Shown: positions 8,189-17,480, numbered from the stretch's first letter. The stretch is DNA of 64,000 nt from Ramlibacter sp. (GCA_016713005.1 JADJPY010000001.1:186001-250000); one strand, 5' to 3'. Made by a program: numbers and translations. Notes: generated by a model not told the origin, from the letters alone.

Positions 8189-8665
8189 ATGAGATTGAAC
8201 ACGTTGACTTGCGCCGTGCTGGCGCTGGCGCTGGCCGCCCCGACACTGGCCGTGGCCCAGGGTCCGGGCCAGCGCAACGACCGGGGTGACGGCGACGGAC
8301 GCTACGCCCGCCCCGACAGCGGCCCCGGCTACACCCCGCCCATGAACCGCGGGCAGACCAAAAGAACCTGAGGGAGCGCGAGCGCGACCGCCAGTGGGAC
8401 CAGCGCAGCTACCACCCCTGACCTGCGCCAGCCGGACCGGCGTGACGACCGGCGCAGCATCCGCGGTGCCGGCGCCTACCGCAGCTACTGGCGCGGCGAC
8501 CGCCTGCCGCCCTCGCAGCGCCAATACATCTACGTGGTGGAAGACTGGCGCGGCCACCGCCTGAGCGCGCCCGCGCCGGGGCAGCAATGGGTGCAATCCG
8601 GCACCGATTACCTGCTCATCGGCATCGCCACCGGCATCATCCTTGGCGTGATCCTGTCGGATTGA
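8189..8665 (+). CDS. RcnB-like periplasmic protein, interrupted by two compensating frameshifts
   Basis: The start at 8189 has AAGGAG 9 bases upstream and encodes a signal peptide (ALALAAPTLAVAQ). The frame ends at 8371, but a second frame (QKNLRERERDRQWDQRSYHP) covers about 8358-8421. The first frame then resumes from about 8420 with RGAGAYRSYWRGDRLP, VVEDWRGHRL and the C-terminal DYLLIGIATGIILGVIL hallmark of the RcnB family, ending at 8665. The joined protein would be about 157 residues. RcnB proteins act in the periplasm and modulate nickel/cobalt efflux. Two indels near 8358 and 8420 suggest sequencing error rather than decay. Confidence 0.7.
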
Positions 8666-8704
8666 CGGCAGGCGCCGACCGGCGGGAGGGCCGGCGGCGG
8701 GCGT

Positions 8705-9173
<469 letters not shown>

Positions 9174-9184
9174 CCTGAGATAGG

Positions 9185-9850
9185 TCAGCGCCCCTTGAGG
9201 ATGGCCTCCAGCAGCTTTTGCTTGAGCACCTGCTTGGGGTCCTGGTTCGGGTCCTGCGCCGGTTGCTGGGGATAGACCGGCTGTTGCGGGTACTGGGACT
9301 GCTGCTGCGGATACACCGGCTGCTGGGGCGCCTGGGCGCTGGTGGCGCGCCTGCAACTTTCTTCCAGACCCAGCAACTGCTGGCGCCAGGCATCTCGCCC
9401 CTGCGCATTGACGGCGTCGATGTGGGCACGCTGATGAGGGGGTGCGTTGACCGGATAGGGCTGCACCTGCGGGCCGGCGCGACGCAACTCGTCCGCGCCG
9501 TTGCAGGGGCTGGCACGCCGCCGGGCGGCGTCGGCCTCCATCTGGCGCTGGCGCACCTCCGCCTGCTGGATGTCGCGCTGGCGTTGTGCTTCGTAATCGC
9601 GCTGGCGCTGCGCCTCAGCGTTGCGCTGGCCCTGGATGCGCTGTTCTTCCTCTACCCTGCGTCGGTACTGCTCGCACTGCGCGATATCAGCTTGGTTGCC
9701 GATGATGCAGCGACCGGTGCCAGTTCGGGCGGCGATTTCGGCGTCGCGGCGGCGGTAGTCCTCGATCGTCCTCCATTCCGACTGGCGCTGGGCTTCACGC
9801 AGTCGCTCCTGCGCGAGGCGTGCTTCCTCTGCCCGGCGCTGGCGTTCCAT
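9185..9850 (-). CDS. Gln/Arg/Glu-rich coiled-coil protein of unknown function
   Basis: 221 residues from the first available ATG. The first ~105 residues are a charged helical stretch (RRAEEARLAQERLREAQRQ and similar). A short region with Cys residues (GRCIIGNQADIAQCEQ) interrupts it. The C-terminal half carries Gln/Pro repeats (PQQPVYPQQ, three or four times) before KLLEAILKGR. Upstream codons remain open in the same frame for 59 more codons, with the same Gln/Arg/Glu composition, up to a TGA at 10028. The real start is therefore uncertain, and the protein may be the C-terminal part of the next ORF upstream. No family recognised. Confidence 0.5.
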   Translation of the reverse strand: MERQRRAEEARLAQERLREAQRQSEWRTIEDYRRRDAEIAARTGTGRCIIGNQADIAQCEQYRRRVEEEQRIQGQRNAEAQRQRDYEAQRQRDIQQAEVRQRQMEADAARRRASPCNGADELRRAGPQVQPYPVNAPPHQRAHIDAVNAQGRDAWRQQLLGLEESCRRATSAQAPQQPVYPQQQSQYPQQPVYPQQPAQDPNQDPKQVLKQKLLEAILKGR

Positions 9851-10027
9851 CTCTGCCTGCTGGCGGCGCTCGGCCTGCTCGCGCTCGCGCTGCGCGATGG
9901 CCTCACGCTGCTGGCGATCCCTTTCCTGCGCCTGGCGCAGATACTCCTCACGCTGGCGGCGTTCCAGTTCAGCCCGTTGCTGGTTGGATTGCTGCTGCTG
10001 TTGTTGCTGGGCGGTGAGATCGACTTG

Positions 10028-10363
10028 TCAAACATTGGTCCGGATTGAATAGTTCCGCGGGTTGTCGCACTTGACGCCACCACTGAAGAACCAGGGATGT
10101 GTCACGTTTGATCGCGGATTCATAACGAAAGGTCCCGCAGTTCCCGAGTACTGCCAGCTCCCATCGCTTTGCTCGATGATGTAGTCCACCGAGACCGACA
10201 TCACGTTGTTCGAATTGTTATAGATCACCGCTCCCCGACAGGCTCCACTGACGATTTGACTCTCGCGCACAACGACCGGTTGCGCGATGGCCGAAGTGAA
10301 GGCAACGCAGAGGACTGCTCCTGCCAACCAAGAGTGGGCGCGGGCCGAGAGACGAGTGTTCAT
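10028..10363 (-). CDS. Small secreted protein of unknown function
   Basis: 111 residues with a clear signal peptide (LAGAVLCVAFTSAIA|QP). The mature part (VDYIIEQSDGSWQYSGTAGP and around) looks like a small beta-sheet domain with Cys residues that could pair. The TGA stop is in the same frame as the coiled-coil ORF downstream, and no frameshift separates them. The two may be one gene broken by a nonsense change. Not recognised. Confidence 0.55.
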   Translation of the reverse strand: MNTRLSARAHSWLAGAVLCVAFTSAIAQPVVVRESQIVSGACRGAVIYNNSNNVMSVSVDYIIEQSDGSWQYSGTAGPFVMNPRSNVTHPWFFSGGVKCDNPRNYSIRTNV

Positions 10364-10468
10364 GAAAACTCCTCGAAAAGAGGTCGAGGGTCGACCCGGG
10401 TCGGGATGATCCAGGTCAATGTAACAGCGGGTATCGGAGGGTGCAATCGGTGCTGGCCGCGCACCCCG

Positions 10469-11914
10469 TCAGGTGACCCGCGTGCGCGCCAGCGGCGGGT
10501 TCCTGGCGAAGTAGCGCAGGATGCCCCGCTGCAGCGCATCGGCCAGCTGCTCCTGGTAGGCGTCGCTGCGCAGCTTTTCTTCCTCGTCGGGGTTGCTGAT
10601 GAAGGCGGTTTCCACCAGCACGCTGGGGATGTCCGGAGCTTTCAGCACGGCAAAGCTGGCCTGTTCCACCTGGGGCTTGTGCAGCTTGCCCACGCGGCCG
10701 ATCTCGCCCAGCAGCGTGGCGCCCAGCTTGAGGCTGTCGTTGATCTGGGCGGTGGTGCTCATGTCCAGCAGGGCGCGCTGCACGCTGGCGTCGTGGGCCT
10801 TGACGTTGATGCCGCCCACCGCGTCGGCGGCGTTCTCCTTGTCGGCCAGCCAGCGCGCCGCGCTGCTGGTGGCGCCCTTGTCGCTGAGCACGAACACGCT
10901 GGCGCCCTGGGGCCGCGGGGTGAAGAAGGCGTCGGCGTGGATGCTGATGAACAGGTCGGCCTGCACGCGGCGTGCCTTTTGCACCCGCACCTGCAGCGGC
11001 ACAAAGAAATCCGCGTCGCGGGTGAGCCAGACGCGCACGGTGGCGGTGCCGCCGGCCAGTACCAGCTGCTGGCCGTCCAGCCGCTGGCGCAGGCGCTGCG
11101 CCACCGCCAGCACCACGTCCTTCTCGCGCGTGCCGCCGGGGCCGATGGCGCCCGGGTCCTCGCCGCCGTGGCCGGGGTCCAGCGCGACGATGACCAGGCG
11201 GTCGGTTTTGCCGGCCGCGGGAGGGGCCGACGGGGCTGCAGGCGGATTTTGAGGCTGTTTTTGGCCTCCAGCCCCCGTGGATGCTTGCTGACCCGCTATC
11301 AAAACAGGAGCAGATGCAGAGCCCGCCGGGCTGCTGGCCGCGGCGCTGGCGGGGCGGTCGCGCCGCGCAATCAGCTCGCCCAGCGGGTCGGCGCTGGCGG
11401 CGCGTGCGGCAGGCAAGGCCGCGGCCGACGCCGCACCGGAAGCCGCTGGCGCCGAAGCACCGCCCAGTCGCTGCGCGATCAGGCTGGCCAGCGGGTCGGC
11501 TTCCTGCGCGGGGTACAGGTCCAGCACCAGCCGGTGCTGGTAGGCCGCCACCGGTACCAGCGTGAACACCTGGGGCCGGATCGCCTGCTTGAGGTCGATC
11601 ACCAGGCGCACCACGCCGGGAGCGTTCTGCCCGACACGGATGCGCTCGATGTTGGGGTCGTCGGAGCGCACCTTGCCCACCAGCTCGCGCAGCGCGGGGT
11701 TGAGCTCGATGCCTTCGATGTCCACGGCCAGGCGCGGCGGGCTGGCCACAAACACCTGGCGGGCGTGCAGCGCGCCGTCGCTCTCGATGGTGACGCGGCT
11801 GTACTCGGGCGCGGGCCAGACCCTCACGGCCAGGATGGTGGCGCCACGCGCGATCTGCTGTGTGCCCAGCAGCAGGGCCAGCGTGCCGCCACGCAGCAGG
11901 GCGCGCCGTTTCAT
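10469..11914 (-). CDS. amiC: N-acetylmuramoyl-L-alanine amidase AmiC
   Basis: 481 residues. The N-terminus MKRRALLRGG followed by a hydrophobic stretch fits a twin-arginine signal, as in E. coli AmiC. An AMIN domain (about 28-135) targets the septum. A low-complexity Ala/Ser/Pro linker covers about 140-235. The Amidase_3 domain has zinc ligands H249 (DPGHGGEDPG), E264 and H326 (HADAF) and catalytic E435 (ETAFISN). The enzyme cleaves the amide between MurNAc and the stem peptide during daughter-cell separation. Linker residues about 204-224 (IAGQQASTGAGG) are encoded by a copy of the dispersed repeat. The start overlaps the tsaE stop by ATGA. Confidence 0.95.
   Translation of the reverse strand: MKRRALLRGGTLALLLGTQQIARGATILAVRVWPAPEYSRVTIESDGALHARQVFVASPPRLAVDIEGIELNPALRELVGKVRSDDPNIERIRVGQNAPGVVRLVIDLKQAIRPQVFTLVPVAAYQHRLVLDLYPAQEADPLASLIAQRLGGASAPAASGAASAAALPAARAASADPLGELIARRDRPASAAASSPAGSASAPVLIAGQQASTGAGGQKQPQNPPAAPSAPPAAGKTDRLVIVALDPGHGGEDPGAIGPGGTREKDVVLAVAQRLRQRLDGQQLVLAGGTATVRVWLTRDADFFVPLQVRVQKARRVQADLFISIHADAFFTPRPQGASVFVLSDKGATSSAARWLADKENAADAVGGINVKAHDASVQRALLDMSTTAQINDSLKLGATLLGEIGRVGKLHKPQVEQASFAVLKAPDIPSVLVETAFISNPDEEEKLRSDAYQEQLADALQRGILRYFARNPPLARTRVT
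11259..11312 (+). repeat. Dispersed repeat, copy 3, inside amiC
   Basis: The head GGCCTCCAGCCCCCGTGGATG and middle CTTGCTGACCCGCTATCAAAA are well conserved; the second hairpin arm is degenerate (CAGGAGC). It is read antisense as in-frame codons of the AmiC linker, so the insertion did not break the gene. Confidence 0.88.
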
Positions 11915-12369
11915 GGCGACACGGCCCCCAGCAGGGCGTGGCCGGCGGGCGTGGCCGCCTCCAGGCGCACGGCGCGCTGGTCGTCGTCCTGCACGTGCAG
12001 GTGGATCTGCAGGTCGGCCGGCGGCAACAGGTCGCCAGCCAGCGCAGGCCATTCGGCCAGCTTCAGCCCGGGGCTGGCAAACAGGTCGCGAAAACCCGCG
12101 TCTTCCCATTCTCGCGGGTCGCTGAAGCGGTAGAAGTCGAAGTGCCAGATATCCAGCGGCTTTGCGCCGCCATCCGGCGCATCGGGGTCGCTCCCGCCTG
12201 GCGGGGTCACGGTATAGGGCTCCACCACCGCATAGGTGGGGCTCTTGACGCGGCCCTGCACGCCCAGCGCGCGCAGCAGGTGGCGCACCAGGGTGGTCTT
12301 GCCCGCGCCCAGGTCGCCATGCAGCGCGATGAAGGCGTCGCGCAGCGCAGGCGCGGCCGCCAGACGCAC
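11911..12369 (-). CDS. tsaE: tRNA threonylcarbamoyladenosine biosynthesis ATPase TsaE
   Basis: At least 152 residues from a GTG at 12369. Walker A GDLGAGKTTLVRH is followed by the family block VKSPTYAVVEPY and HFDFYRF. TsaE works with TsaB and TsaD in making t6A37 on ANN-decoding tRNAs. A 15-residue insert (TPPGGSDPDAPDGGA) sits between VVEPY and the D-x-W-HFD block. The P-loop comes about 16 residues earlier than in E. coli TsaE. The frame is open up to about 12430 (LLWRTEDDTGAFA), so the true start is probably upstream, perhaps at a rare codon. Coupled to amiC by ATGA; divergent from queG. Confidence 0.9.
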   Translation of the reverse strand: MRLAAAPALRDAFIALHGDLGAGKTTLVRHLLRALGVQGRVKSPTYAVVEPYTVTPPGGSDPDAPDGGAKPLDIWHFDFYRFSDPREWEDAGFRDLFASPGLKLAEWPALAGDLLPPADLQIHLHVQDDDQRAVRLEAATPAGHALLGAVSP

Positions 12370-12438
12370 GGCGAACGCACCCGTGTCGTCCTCGGTGCGC
12401 CACAGCAGGCGCGCGTGGCGGGTTTCTACAATCGGCGG

Positions 12439-13539
12439 GTGACGTTGCGCGGCGCTCAGATCGATGGCTCCCGGTTGGTATCAGACATCCGGGCCTGGGC
12501 CCGTGAGTCCGGATTTTCCCAAATTGGCGTGGCGGGCGTGGACTTGTCCTCCGCCGAGCCCGGTTTGAGCGACTGGCTGGCGCGCGGGTTCCATGGCGAG
12601 ATGCATTACATGGCCGCGCACGGCCTCAGGCGCGCGCGCCCGGCCGAGCTGGTGCCGGGCACCGTCAGCGTGATCACCGCGCGCATGGATTACCTGCCCG
12701 CGGCCACGCAGCCGGACTGGCCGGCGCTGGAGCTGTTGCGCCTGCAGCGCCCGGGCGAGGCCGTGGTTTCGGTCTATGCCCGCGGGCGGGACTACCACAA
12801 GGTGCTGCGCGCGCGGCTGCAAAAGCTCTGCGAGCGCATCGCGCAGCAGGTGGGGCCGTTTGGCCACCGCGTGTTCACCGACTCCGCCCCGGTGCTGGAG
12901 GCCGAGCTGGCCGCGCGCAGCGGACAGGGCTGGCGCGGCAAGCACACGCTGATCCTGAGCCGCGATGGCGGCTCGATGTACTTTCTGGGCGAGATTTATG
13001 TGGATCTGGCCCTGCCGGCCACCCCGGCGGTCAGCGGGCACTGCGGCGCCTGCATGGCCTGCATCGACGTGTGCCCCACGCAGGCCATCGTCGCGCCCTA
13101 CCGGCTGGACGCGCGCCGCTGCATCTCGTACCTCACCATCGAGCACGCCGGGCCCATCCCGCTGGAGCTGCGCCCCTTGATGGGCAACCGCATCTATGGC
13201 TGCGACGACTGCCAGCTGGTCTGCCCCTGGAACAAGTATGCGCAACGCAGCGCCTTGCCCGACTTTGACGAACGTGCGGGCCTGAGCGGCCAGCAGCTGG
13301 CCACGCTTTGGGCCTGGAGCGAGGCCGATTTTTTGCGGCACACCGAAGGCAGCGCGATCCGCCGCATCGGGCATGAGCGCTGGCTTCGCAACGTGGCGGT
13401 GGGGCTGGGCAACGCGCTGCGGGTGACGCCCGCCGGTGCGCTGCGCGATGCGCTGATGGCGGCGCTGCGCACGCGCCAGGGTGATCTCAGCCCCCTGGTG
13501 CAGGAGCACCGGGACTGGGCTTTGATGCAGGCCGCCTGA
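12439..13539 (+). CDS. queG: Epoxyqueuosine reductase QueG
   Basis: 366 residues from a GTG start that almost abuts the divergent tsaE. The catalytic acid Asp148 lies in FTDSAP. Two [4Fe-4S] clusters are bound by CGACMACIDVCP (C202, C205, C208, C212) and C228 with CDDCQLVCP (C255, C258, C262). QueG is a cobalamin-dependent enzyme that reduces epoxyqueuosine to queuosine in the tRNA wobble position. Its 3' end overlaps the convergent DUF4124-like gene by 53 bases. Confidence 0.93.
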   Translation: MTLRGAQIDGSRLVSDIRAWARESGFSQIGVAGVDLSSAEPGLSDWLARGFHGEMHYMAAHGLRRARPAELVPGTVSVITARMDYLPAATQPDWPALELLRLQRPGEAVVSVYARGRDYHKVLRARLQKLCERIAQQVGPFGHRVFTDSAPVLEAELAARSGQGWRGKHTLILSRDGGSMYFLGEIYVDLALPATPAVSGHCGACMACIDVCPTQAIVAPYRLDARRCISYLTIEHAGPIPLELRPLMGNRIYGCDDCQLVCPWNKYAQRSALPDFDERAGLSGQQLATLWAWSEADFLRHTEGSAIRRIGHERWLRNVAVGLGNALRVTPAGALRDALMAALRTRQGDLSPLVQEHRDWALMQAA

Positions 13540-13825
13540 GGGCGGGGCGCGACGCCGCGGAGGCGGGTGCTGACGCAGTCGATACCGCGGCTTTGGCGCT
13601 GCTCGCGCCCATCGGCCGGGCCACCGGTCGGTCGGCGCTGATGCTGCTGCGCTTGGGATTGACCTGAAGCTGCGTGCCGCCGTCATCGCAGGGCCGGTCC
13701 TGGTACTGGTTGCCGCACCGGAACAACTGGCGCGCCTCGGCCGGGGCCGCCAGCAAGGTGGACAGCGGGACCAGGCAGGCCATGAGCTGGACCATTCGGC
13801 AGAAAAAGCGGGGCAGGGGAGCCAT
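13487..13825 (-). CDS. Small secreted protein, DUF4124-like
   Basis: 112 residues: a signal peptide to about residue 31 (AAPAEA|RQ), then RQLFRCGNQYQDRPCDDGG, which matches the short YRC-x5-YQD-x-PC pattern of DUF4124-type periplasmic proteins. An Ala/Ser/Pro-rich tail follows. Function unknown. It overlaps the queG 3' end by 53 bases on the opposite strand and ends the transcript that begins with the AEC carrier, 12 bases upstream. Confidence 0.65.
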   Translation of the reverse strand: MAPLPRFFCRMVQLMACLVPLSTLLAAPAEARQLFRCGNQYQDRPCDDGGTQLQVNPKRSSISADRPVARPMGASSAKAAVSTASAPASAASRPALRRPASKPSPGAPAPGG

Positions 13826-13837
13826 GGGCGGATTCTG

Positions 13838-14755
13838 TCAGGTTCCGTGGGGGCGCAATACCCCCAGCGCGAAAGGCAGGCTGACCACGCCCAGCAACGT
13901 GGACAGCGTGACAAGGCCTGCGACGTAGGCACCGTTGTATCCCATGCGCGCAGCCAGCACGTAGCAGCTGGATGCCGTGGGCACCGCCGAGAACGCCAGC
14001 AGCACCGTGGCCTGCACGGCGTCCAGGCGGAACAGCCGGGCCAGCCCGAAGGCCACCAGAGGCAGCAGCAGGTGGCGCACGGCCAGCACCGACACCGCCA
14101 GCGTCTTGGCGCGCGCCAGCGTGCCGAACTGCATGCCCGCGCCCGCCGCCATCAGGCCCAGCGCGAGCGAGGCGGCGCCGATGCGGGTGACGGTGGGTTC
14201 GGCCCATTGCGGCAGGCGAAAACCCAGCAGGTTGGCCACCAGGCCCGAGGCGGTGGCCAGGATCAGCGGGTTGCGCACCAGTTCGCGCACAAAGCCACGC
14301 TGGGCCTGCCGAGCCATGGGCCAGACCGCGCCGACGTTGAACAGCGGGACACAAACGCCGATGAGCACCGCAATCAGCAACAGCCCCTGCGCGCCCGCAA
14401 GGCGCTCGGCCAGCGCCAGCGCGATAAACGAGTTGAAGCGGAAGCCCACCTGGGCACTGGCGGCATGCTCCCGCCGGTCAATGTGCCGCCCGATGCCGGG
14501 CAACCAGGGCAGGCTGTAAGAGAGGGCAATGCCCGTCACGCCCAGGGCCAGGCCGGCGCCGATCAGGCTGGAGGTGGCACCCAGGTCCAGGGGGCTGCGC
14601 ACGATCGAATGGAACAGCAGGACCGGGAAAAGGAAGAAGTACACCAGTGCCTCGACCTGCTCCCACACGCGGCGGTCCAGCGCGGTGTAGCGGCACACCA
14701 GATAGCCACACAGGATCAGGGAGAAATCGGGAAACAGCAGTTGGGCGTAGTTCAC
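13838..14755 (-). CDS. AEC (auxin efflux carrier) family transporter
   Basis: 305 residues with about ten hydrophobic segments in the two-halves arrangement of the BART superfamily. Typical blocks are YFFLFPVLLFHSIV in the first half, and FSAVPTASSCYVLAARMG near the C-terminus with the crossover proline region. Bacterial members export or take up organic acids such as malate or malonate; the substrate here is not predictable. It faces the chalcone-isomerase-like gene head to head over a 95-base gap. Confidence 0.85.
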   Translation of the reverse strand: MNYAQLLFPDFSLILCGYLVCRYTALDRRVWEQVEALVYFFLFPVLLFHSIVRSPLDLGATSSLIGAGLALGVTGIALSYSLPWLPGIGRHIDRREHAASAQVGFRFNSFIALALAERLAGAQGLLLIAVLIGVCVPLFNVGAVWPMARQAQRGFVRELVRNPLILATASGLVANLLGFRLPQWAEPTVTRIGAASLALGLMAAGAGMQFGTLARAKTLAVSVLAVRHLLLPLVAFGLARLFRLDAVQATVLLAFSAVPTASSCYVLAARMGYNGAYVAGLVTLSTLLGVVSLPFALGVLRPHGT

Positions 14756-14850
14756 TGGTCAAGAATAGCAGTGCCGCTGCGGGTTTGCCCCTATGTGGAA
14801 TCCACAGCCCCGCTTGTCGGCAGTCTGGCTACCATCCGCGTTCAGGTGAC

Positions 14851-15471
14851 ATGAAGCACACACACTCCTTTCGTCCGTCCCGCGCACTCGCTGCGCTGTG
14901 CCTGTGCGCCGGCCTGGCGGCACAGGCGCTGCCCGCCGTGGCGGCGCAGTACCAGGGCTTCGTGTTCGAGGACACCGTCCGGCTGGGCGACACCGACCTC
15001 CGGCTCAACGGCCTGGGCATGCGCGCCGTCCTCTTCATCAAGGGCTACGCGGCCGGCCTGTACCTTTCGCAAAAGGCCGAAACGCCCGAGGCTGTCTACA
15101 AGGCGCCTGGCGCCAAGCGGGTGCAGCTGCGCATGATGCGCGACGCCAAGGCGGCGGATTTCCACCGCGCGCTGGTCTCGGGCATGCGCAAGAACGCCAC
15201 CCCGGACGAACTGGCGCGGCTGCAGGACCGCCTGGTCCAGCTCGAAGAAGCCATTGACGCCGTGGGCGCGGTCAAGCAGGGCGACACCATCAACCTCGAT
15301 TTCGTGCCTGCGCGCGGCCTCACGCTCTCGGTCAACGGCCAGGTGCGCGGCAAGCCGGTGGCCGGCGCGGACTTTTTCAATACCCTGCTCGAGATCTTCG
15401 TGGGCGAGCGCCCCGTGGATGCCAACCTCAAACGGGGCCTGCTTGGCCAGCCGGTCACCCCCAGTTCCTGA
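14851..15471 (+). CDS. Chalcone isomerase-like secreted protein
   Basis: 206 residues with a signal peptide to about residue 32 (ALPAVA|AQ). The rest fits the bacterial CHI-like domain: LRLNGLGMRAVLFIKGYAAG, LYLSQKAETPE and the GDTINLDFVPARGL block near the C-terminus. Bacterial members are periplasmic, of unknown function, probably fatty-acid or small-hydrophobe binding rather than flavonoid isomerases. It lies 29 bases before the Bug receptor on the same strand. Confidence 0.8.
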   Translation: MKHTHSFRPSRALAALCLCAGLAAQALPAVAAQYQGFVFEDTVRLGDTDLRLNGLGMRAVLFIKGYAAGLYLSQKAETPEAVYKAPGAKRVQLRMMRDAKAADFHRALVSGMRKNATPDELARLQDRLVQLEEAIDAVGAVKQGDTINLDFVPARGLTLSVNGQVRGKPVAGADFFNTLLEIFVGERPVDANLKRGLLGQPVTPSS

Positions 15472-15500
15472 CCCCTTTTTCAACCTGGAGAACGCTTCCC

Positions 15501-16469
15501 ATGAAACGCCGCCAACTGTTTGCCCTCACCGCCCTGTCGCTGGCCGCCACCGGTGCAGCCTGGGCGCAAGCCTACCCATCCAAGGTCATCACGCTGCAGG
15601 TGCCCTTTGCGCCAGGCGGCACCACCGACATCGTGGCCCGGGTCATCGCCGAGCCGTTGGGCAAGGCCCTGGGCCAGTCGGTGGTGGTGGTCAACAAGGC
15701 CGGCGGTGGCGGAGTGGTGGGTGCCACCGAAACCGTGCGTGCCACGCCGGACGGCTACAACCTGGGCATGGCCACCGTGTCCACCACGGCCGCCAACCCG
15801 GCGATCAACCCCAAGATCCCGTACAACCCGACGACCGATTTCACGCCCATCATCAACATCGCGGCCACGCCCAACGTGATCGCCGTGCACCCCAGCTTCC
15901 CGGCCAAGGACTACAAGGGCTTCATTGCCGAGCTCAAGAAGAACCCGGGCAAGTACTCCTACGCCTCCTCGGGCACGGGCGGCATTGGCCACCTGCAAAC
16001 AGAACTGTGGAAGAACCTGCAGGGCGTTTTCCTGACGCACATCCCCTACCGCGGCGCGGGCCCGGCCCTCAACGACACCGTGGCTGGCCAGGTGCTGGTG
16101 ATCTTTGACAACATCCCCTCGGCGCTGCCTTTCATCAAGGACAACCGCCTGATCCCCATGGCAGTGGCCGCGCCGCAGCGACTGCCCCAGTTGCCCAATG
16201 TGCCCACCTTCAAGGAGCTGGGCCTGGAGCCGGTAAACCGCATGGCCTACTACGGCATCCTGGGCCCCAAGGGCCTGCCCAAGGACGTGGTGGACAAGGT
16301 CGGGAACGCCACCCGCAAGGCGCTGGAAGATCCGGCGGTGCGCAAGCGCATCGAGGACACGGGTTCGCTGATTGTGGGCAACACGCCTGATCAGTTTGCC
16401 GCCCAGATCAAGGCCGAGTTCGACGTCTACAAGCAGGTTGTCGAAAAGCAGAAGCTCAAGCTCGACTGA
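15501..16469 (+). CDS. Bug (TctC-type) tripartite tricarboxylate receptor
   Basis: 322 residues with a signal peptide to residue 22 (AAWA|QA). The mature N-terminus YPSKVITLQVPFAPGGTTDI is the family signature for carboxylate coordination. Later blocks YASSGTGGIGHLQTELW and IPYRGAGPALNDTVAGQV are also typical. These periplasmic binding proteins are greatly expanded in Comamonadaceae and often lack a linked TctAB permease, as here. Ligand unknown. GGAG lies 10 bases before the ATG, and a strong terminator follows. Confidence 0.92.
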   Translation: MKRRQLFALTALSLAATGAAWAQAYPSKVITLQVPFAPGGTTDIVARVIAEPLGKALGQSVVVVNKAGGGGVVGATETVRATPDGYNLGMATVSTTAANPAINPKIPYNPTTDFTPIINIAATPNVIAVHPSFPAKDYKGFIAELKKNPGKYSYASSGTGGIGHLQTELWKNLQGVFLTHIPYRGAGPALNDTVAGQVLVIFDNIPSALPFIKDNRLIPMAVAAPQRLPQLPNVPTFKELGLEPVNRMAYYGILGPKGLPKDVVDKVGNATRKALEDPAVRKRIEDTGSLIVGNTPDQFAAQIKAEFDVYKQVVEKQKLKLD

Positions 16470-16549
16470 GCCGCGCCACGGCGCGCGCTGCAACGGGCCG
16501 CCCTGGGCGGCTCTCTTCCCGATACGGCCGCCCAGCGCGGCTCTCTGTC

Positions 16550-16577
16550 AAAAAAGGCCGCCCTGCGCGGCCTTTTG
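16550..16577 (+). terminator. Rho-independent terminator after the Bug receptor gene
   Basis: Stem AAGGCCGC / GCGGCCTT around a 5-base loop, with A-rich 5' and T-rich 3' flanks. Two related GGCCGCCC...GCGGCTCTC hairpins precede it at about 16496-16545, so the termination signal seems duplicated. Its 3' end is 15 bases from the xerD start. Confidence 0.8.
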
Positions 16578-16592
16578 TTATGGTGGCAGGCC

Positions 16593-17480
16593 ATGAGCGA
16601 CGCGAACACCTCCGCGATTGACACCTTCATCGATGCCCTGTGGCTGGAGGAGGGGCTGTCGAAAAACACGCTGGCGGCGTACCGGCGCGACCTGACGCTG
16701 TATGCCGACTGGCTGGAGGGGCGGCCCCTTGTGCAATCCACCGAGGCGGACATCAACGCCTACTTTGCGGCCCGCCACGCCCAGACGCGTGCCACCACGG
16801 CCAACCGGCGCCTGACGGTGTTCAAGCGCTACTTCCGCTGGGCGCTGCGCGAGCGGCTGACCGATGCCGACCCCACGTTGCGGCTGCAGGCGGCGCGCCA
16901 GCCGCTGCGCGTGCCCAAGACACTGTCCGAGGCGCAGGTCGAGTCGTTGCTGGCTGCGCCCGACCAGGCCACACCGTTGGGCCTGCGCGACCGCACCATG
17001 CTGGAGCTGATGTACGCCAGCGGCCTGCGCGTGAGCGAGCTGGTCACGCTGAAGACTTTCCACGTGAGTCTTGGTGAAGGCGTGCTGCGCGTGCTGGGCA
17101 AGGGCAGCAAGGAACGGCTGGTGCCCTTTGGCGAGGTGGCGCGCGACTGGCTGGTGCGCTACCTGGCCGAGGCAAGGCCGGCCATCCTGGGCGGGCGCCA
17201 GAGCGACGACCTCTTCGTCACCGGCCGCGGACACGCGATGAGCCGGGTGATGTTCTGGATGATCGTGAAAAAGCACGCCAGCGCGGGTGGGGTGCAGGTG
17301 CCGCTTTCACCGCACACGCTGCGCCACGCCTTTGCCACCCACCTGCTCAACCACGGCGCCGACCTGCGCGCGGTGCAGATGCTGCTGGGCCATGCCGACA
17401 TTTCCACCACCACCATCTACACCCATGTGGCGCGCGAGCGCCTGCAGCAGCTGCACGCGCAGCACCACCCCCGCGGCTGA
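16593..17480 (+). CDS. xerD: Site-specific tyrosine recombinase XerD
   Basis: 295 residues, close to the 298 of E. coli XerD. The N-terminal SAM-like core-binding domain covers about 8-95. Catalytic residues are R146 (ASGLRVSEL), K170, H241-xx-R244 (HTLRHAFATHLL), H267 and nucleophile Y276 (IYTHVA). With XerC it resolves chromosome dimers at dif under FtsK control. The start at 16593 was chosen because the upstream in-frame codons lie next to the terminator stem. Convergent with the phosphoesterase gene, with no gap. Confidence 0.93.
   Translation: MSDANTSAIDTFIDALWLEEGLSKNTLAAYRRDLTLYADWLEGRPLVQSTEADINAYFAARHAQTRATTANRRLTVFKRYFRWALRERLTDADPTLRLQAARQPLRVPKTLSEAQVESLLAAPDQATPLGLRDRTMLELMYASGLRVSELVTLKTFHVSLGEGVLRVLGKGSKERLVPFGEVARDWLVRYLAEARPAILGGRQSDDLFVTGRGHAMSRVMFWMIVKKHASAGGVQVPLSPHTLRHAFATHLLNHGADLRAVQMLLGHADISTTTIYTHVARERLQQLHAQHHPRG

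Noticed and set aside
6372..8192. 606-residue His/Gly-rich open frame on the plus strand
   Set aside because: Antisense of the WS/DGAT gene, which has clear catalytic motifs.
15109..15471. True chalcone isomerase activity for the CHI-like protein
   Set aside because: It is a secreted bacterial CHI-like domain with no flavonoid pathway nearby; naming it as the plant enzyme would overreach.
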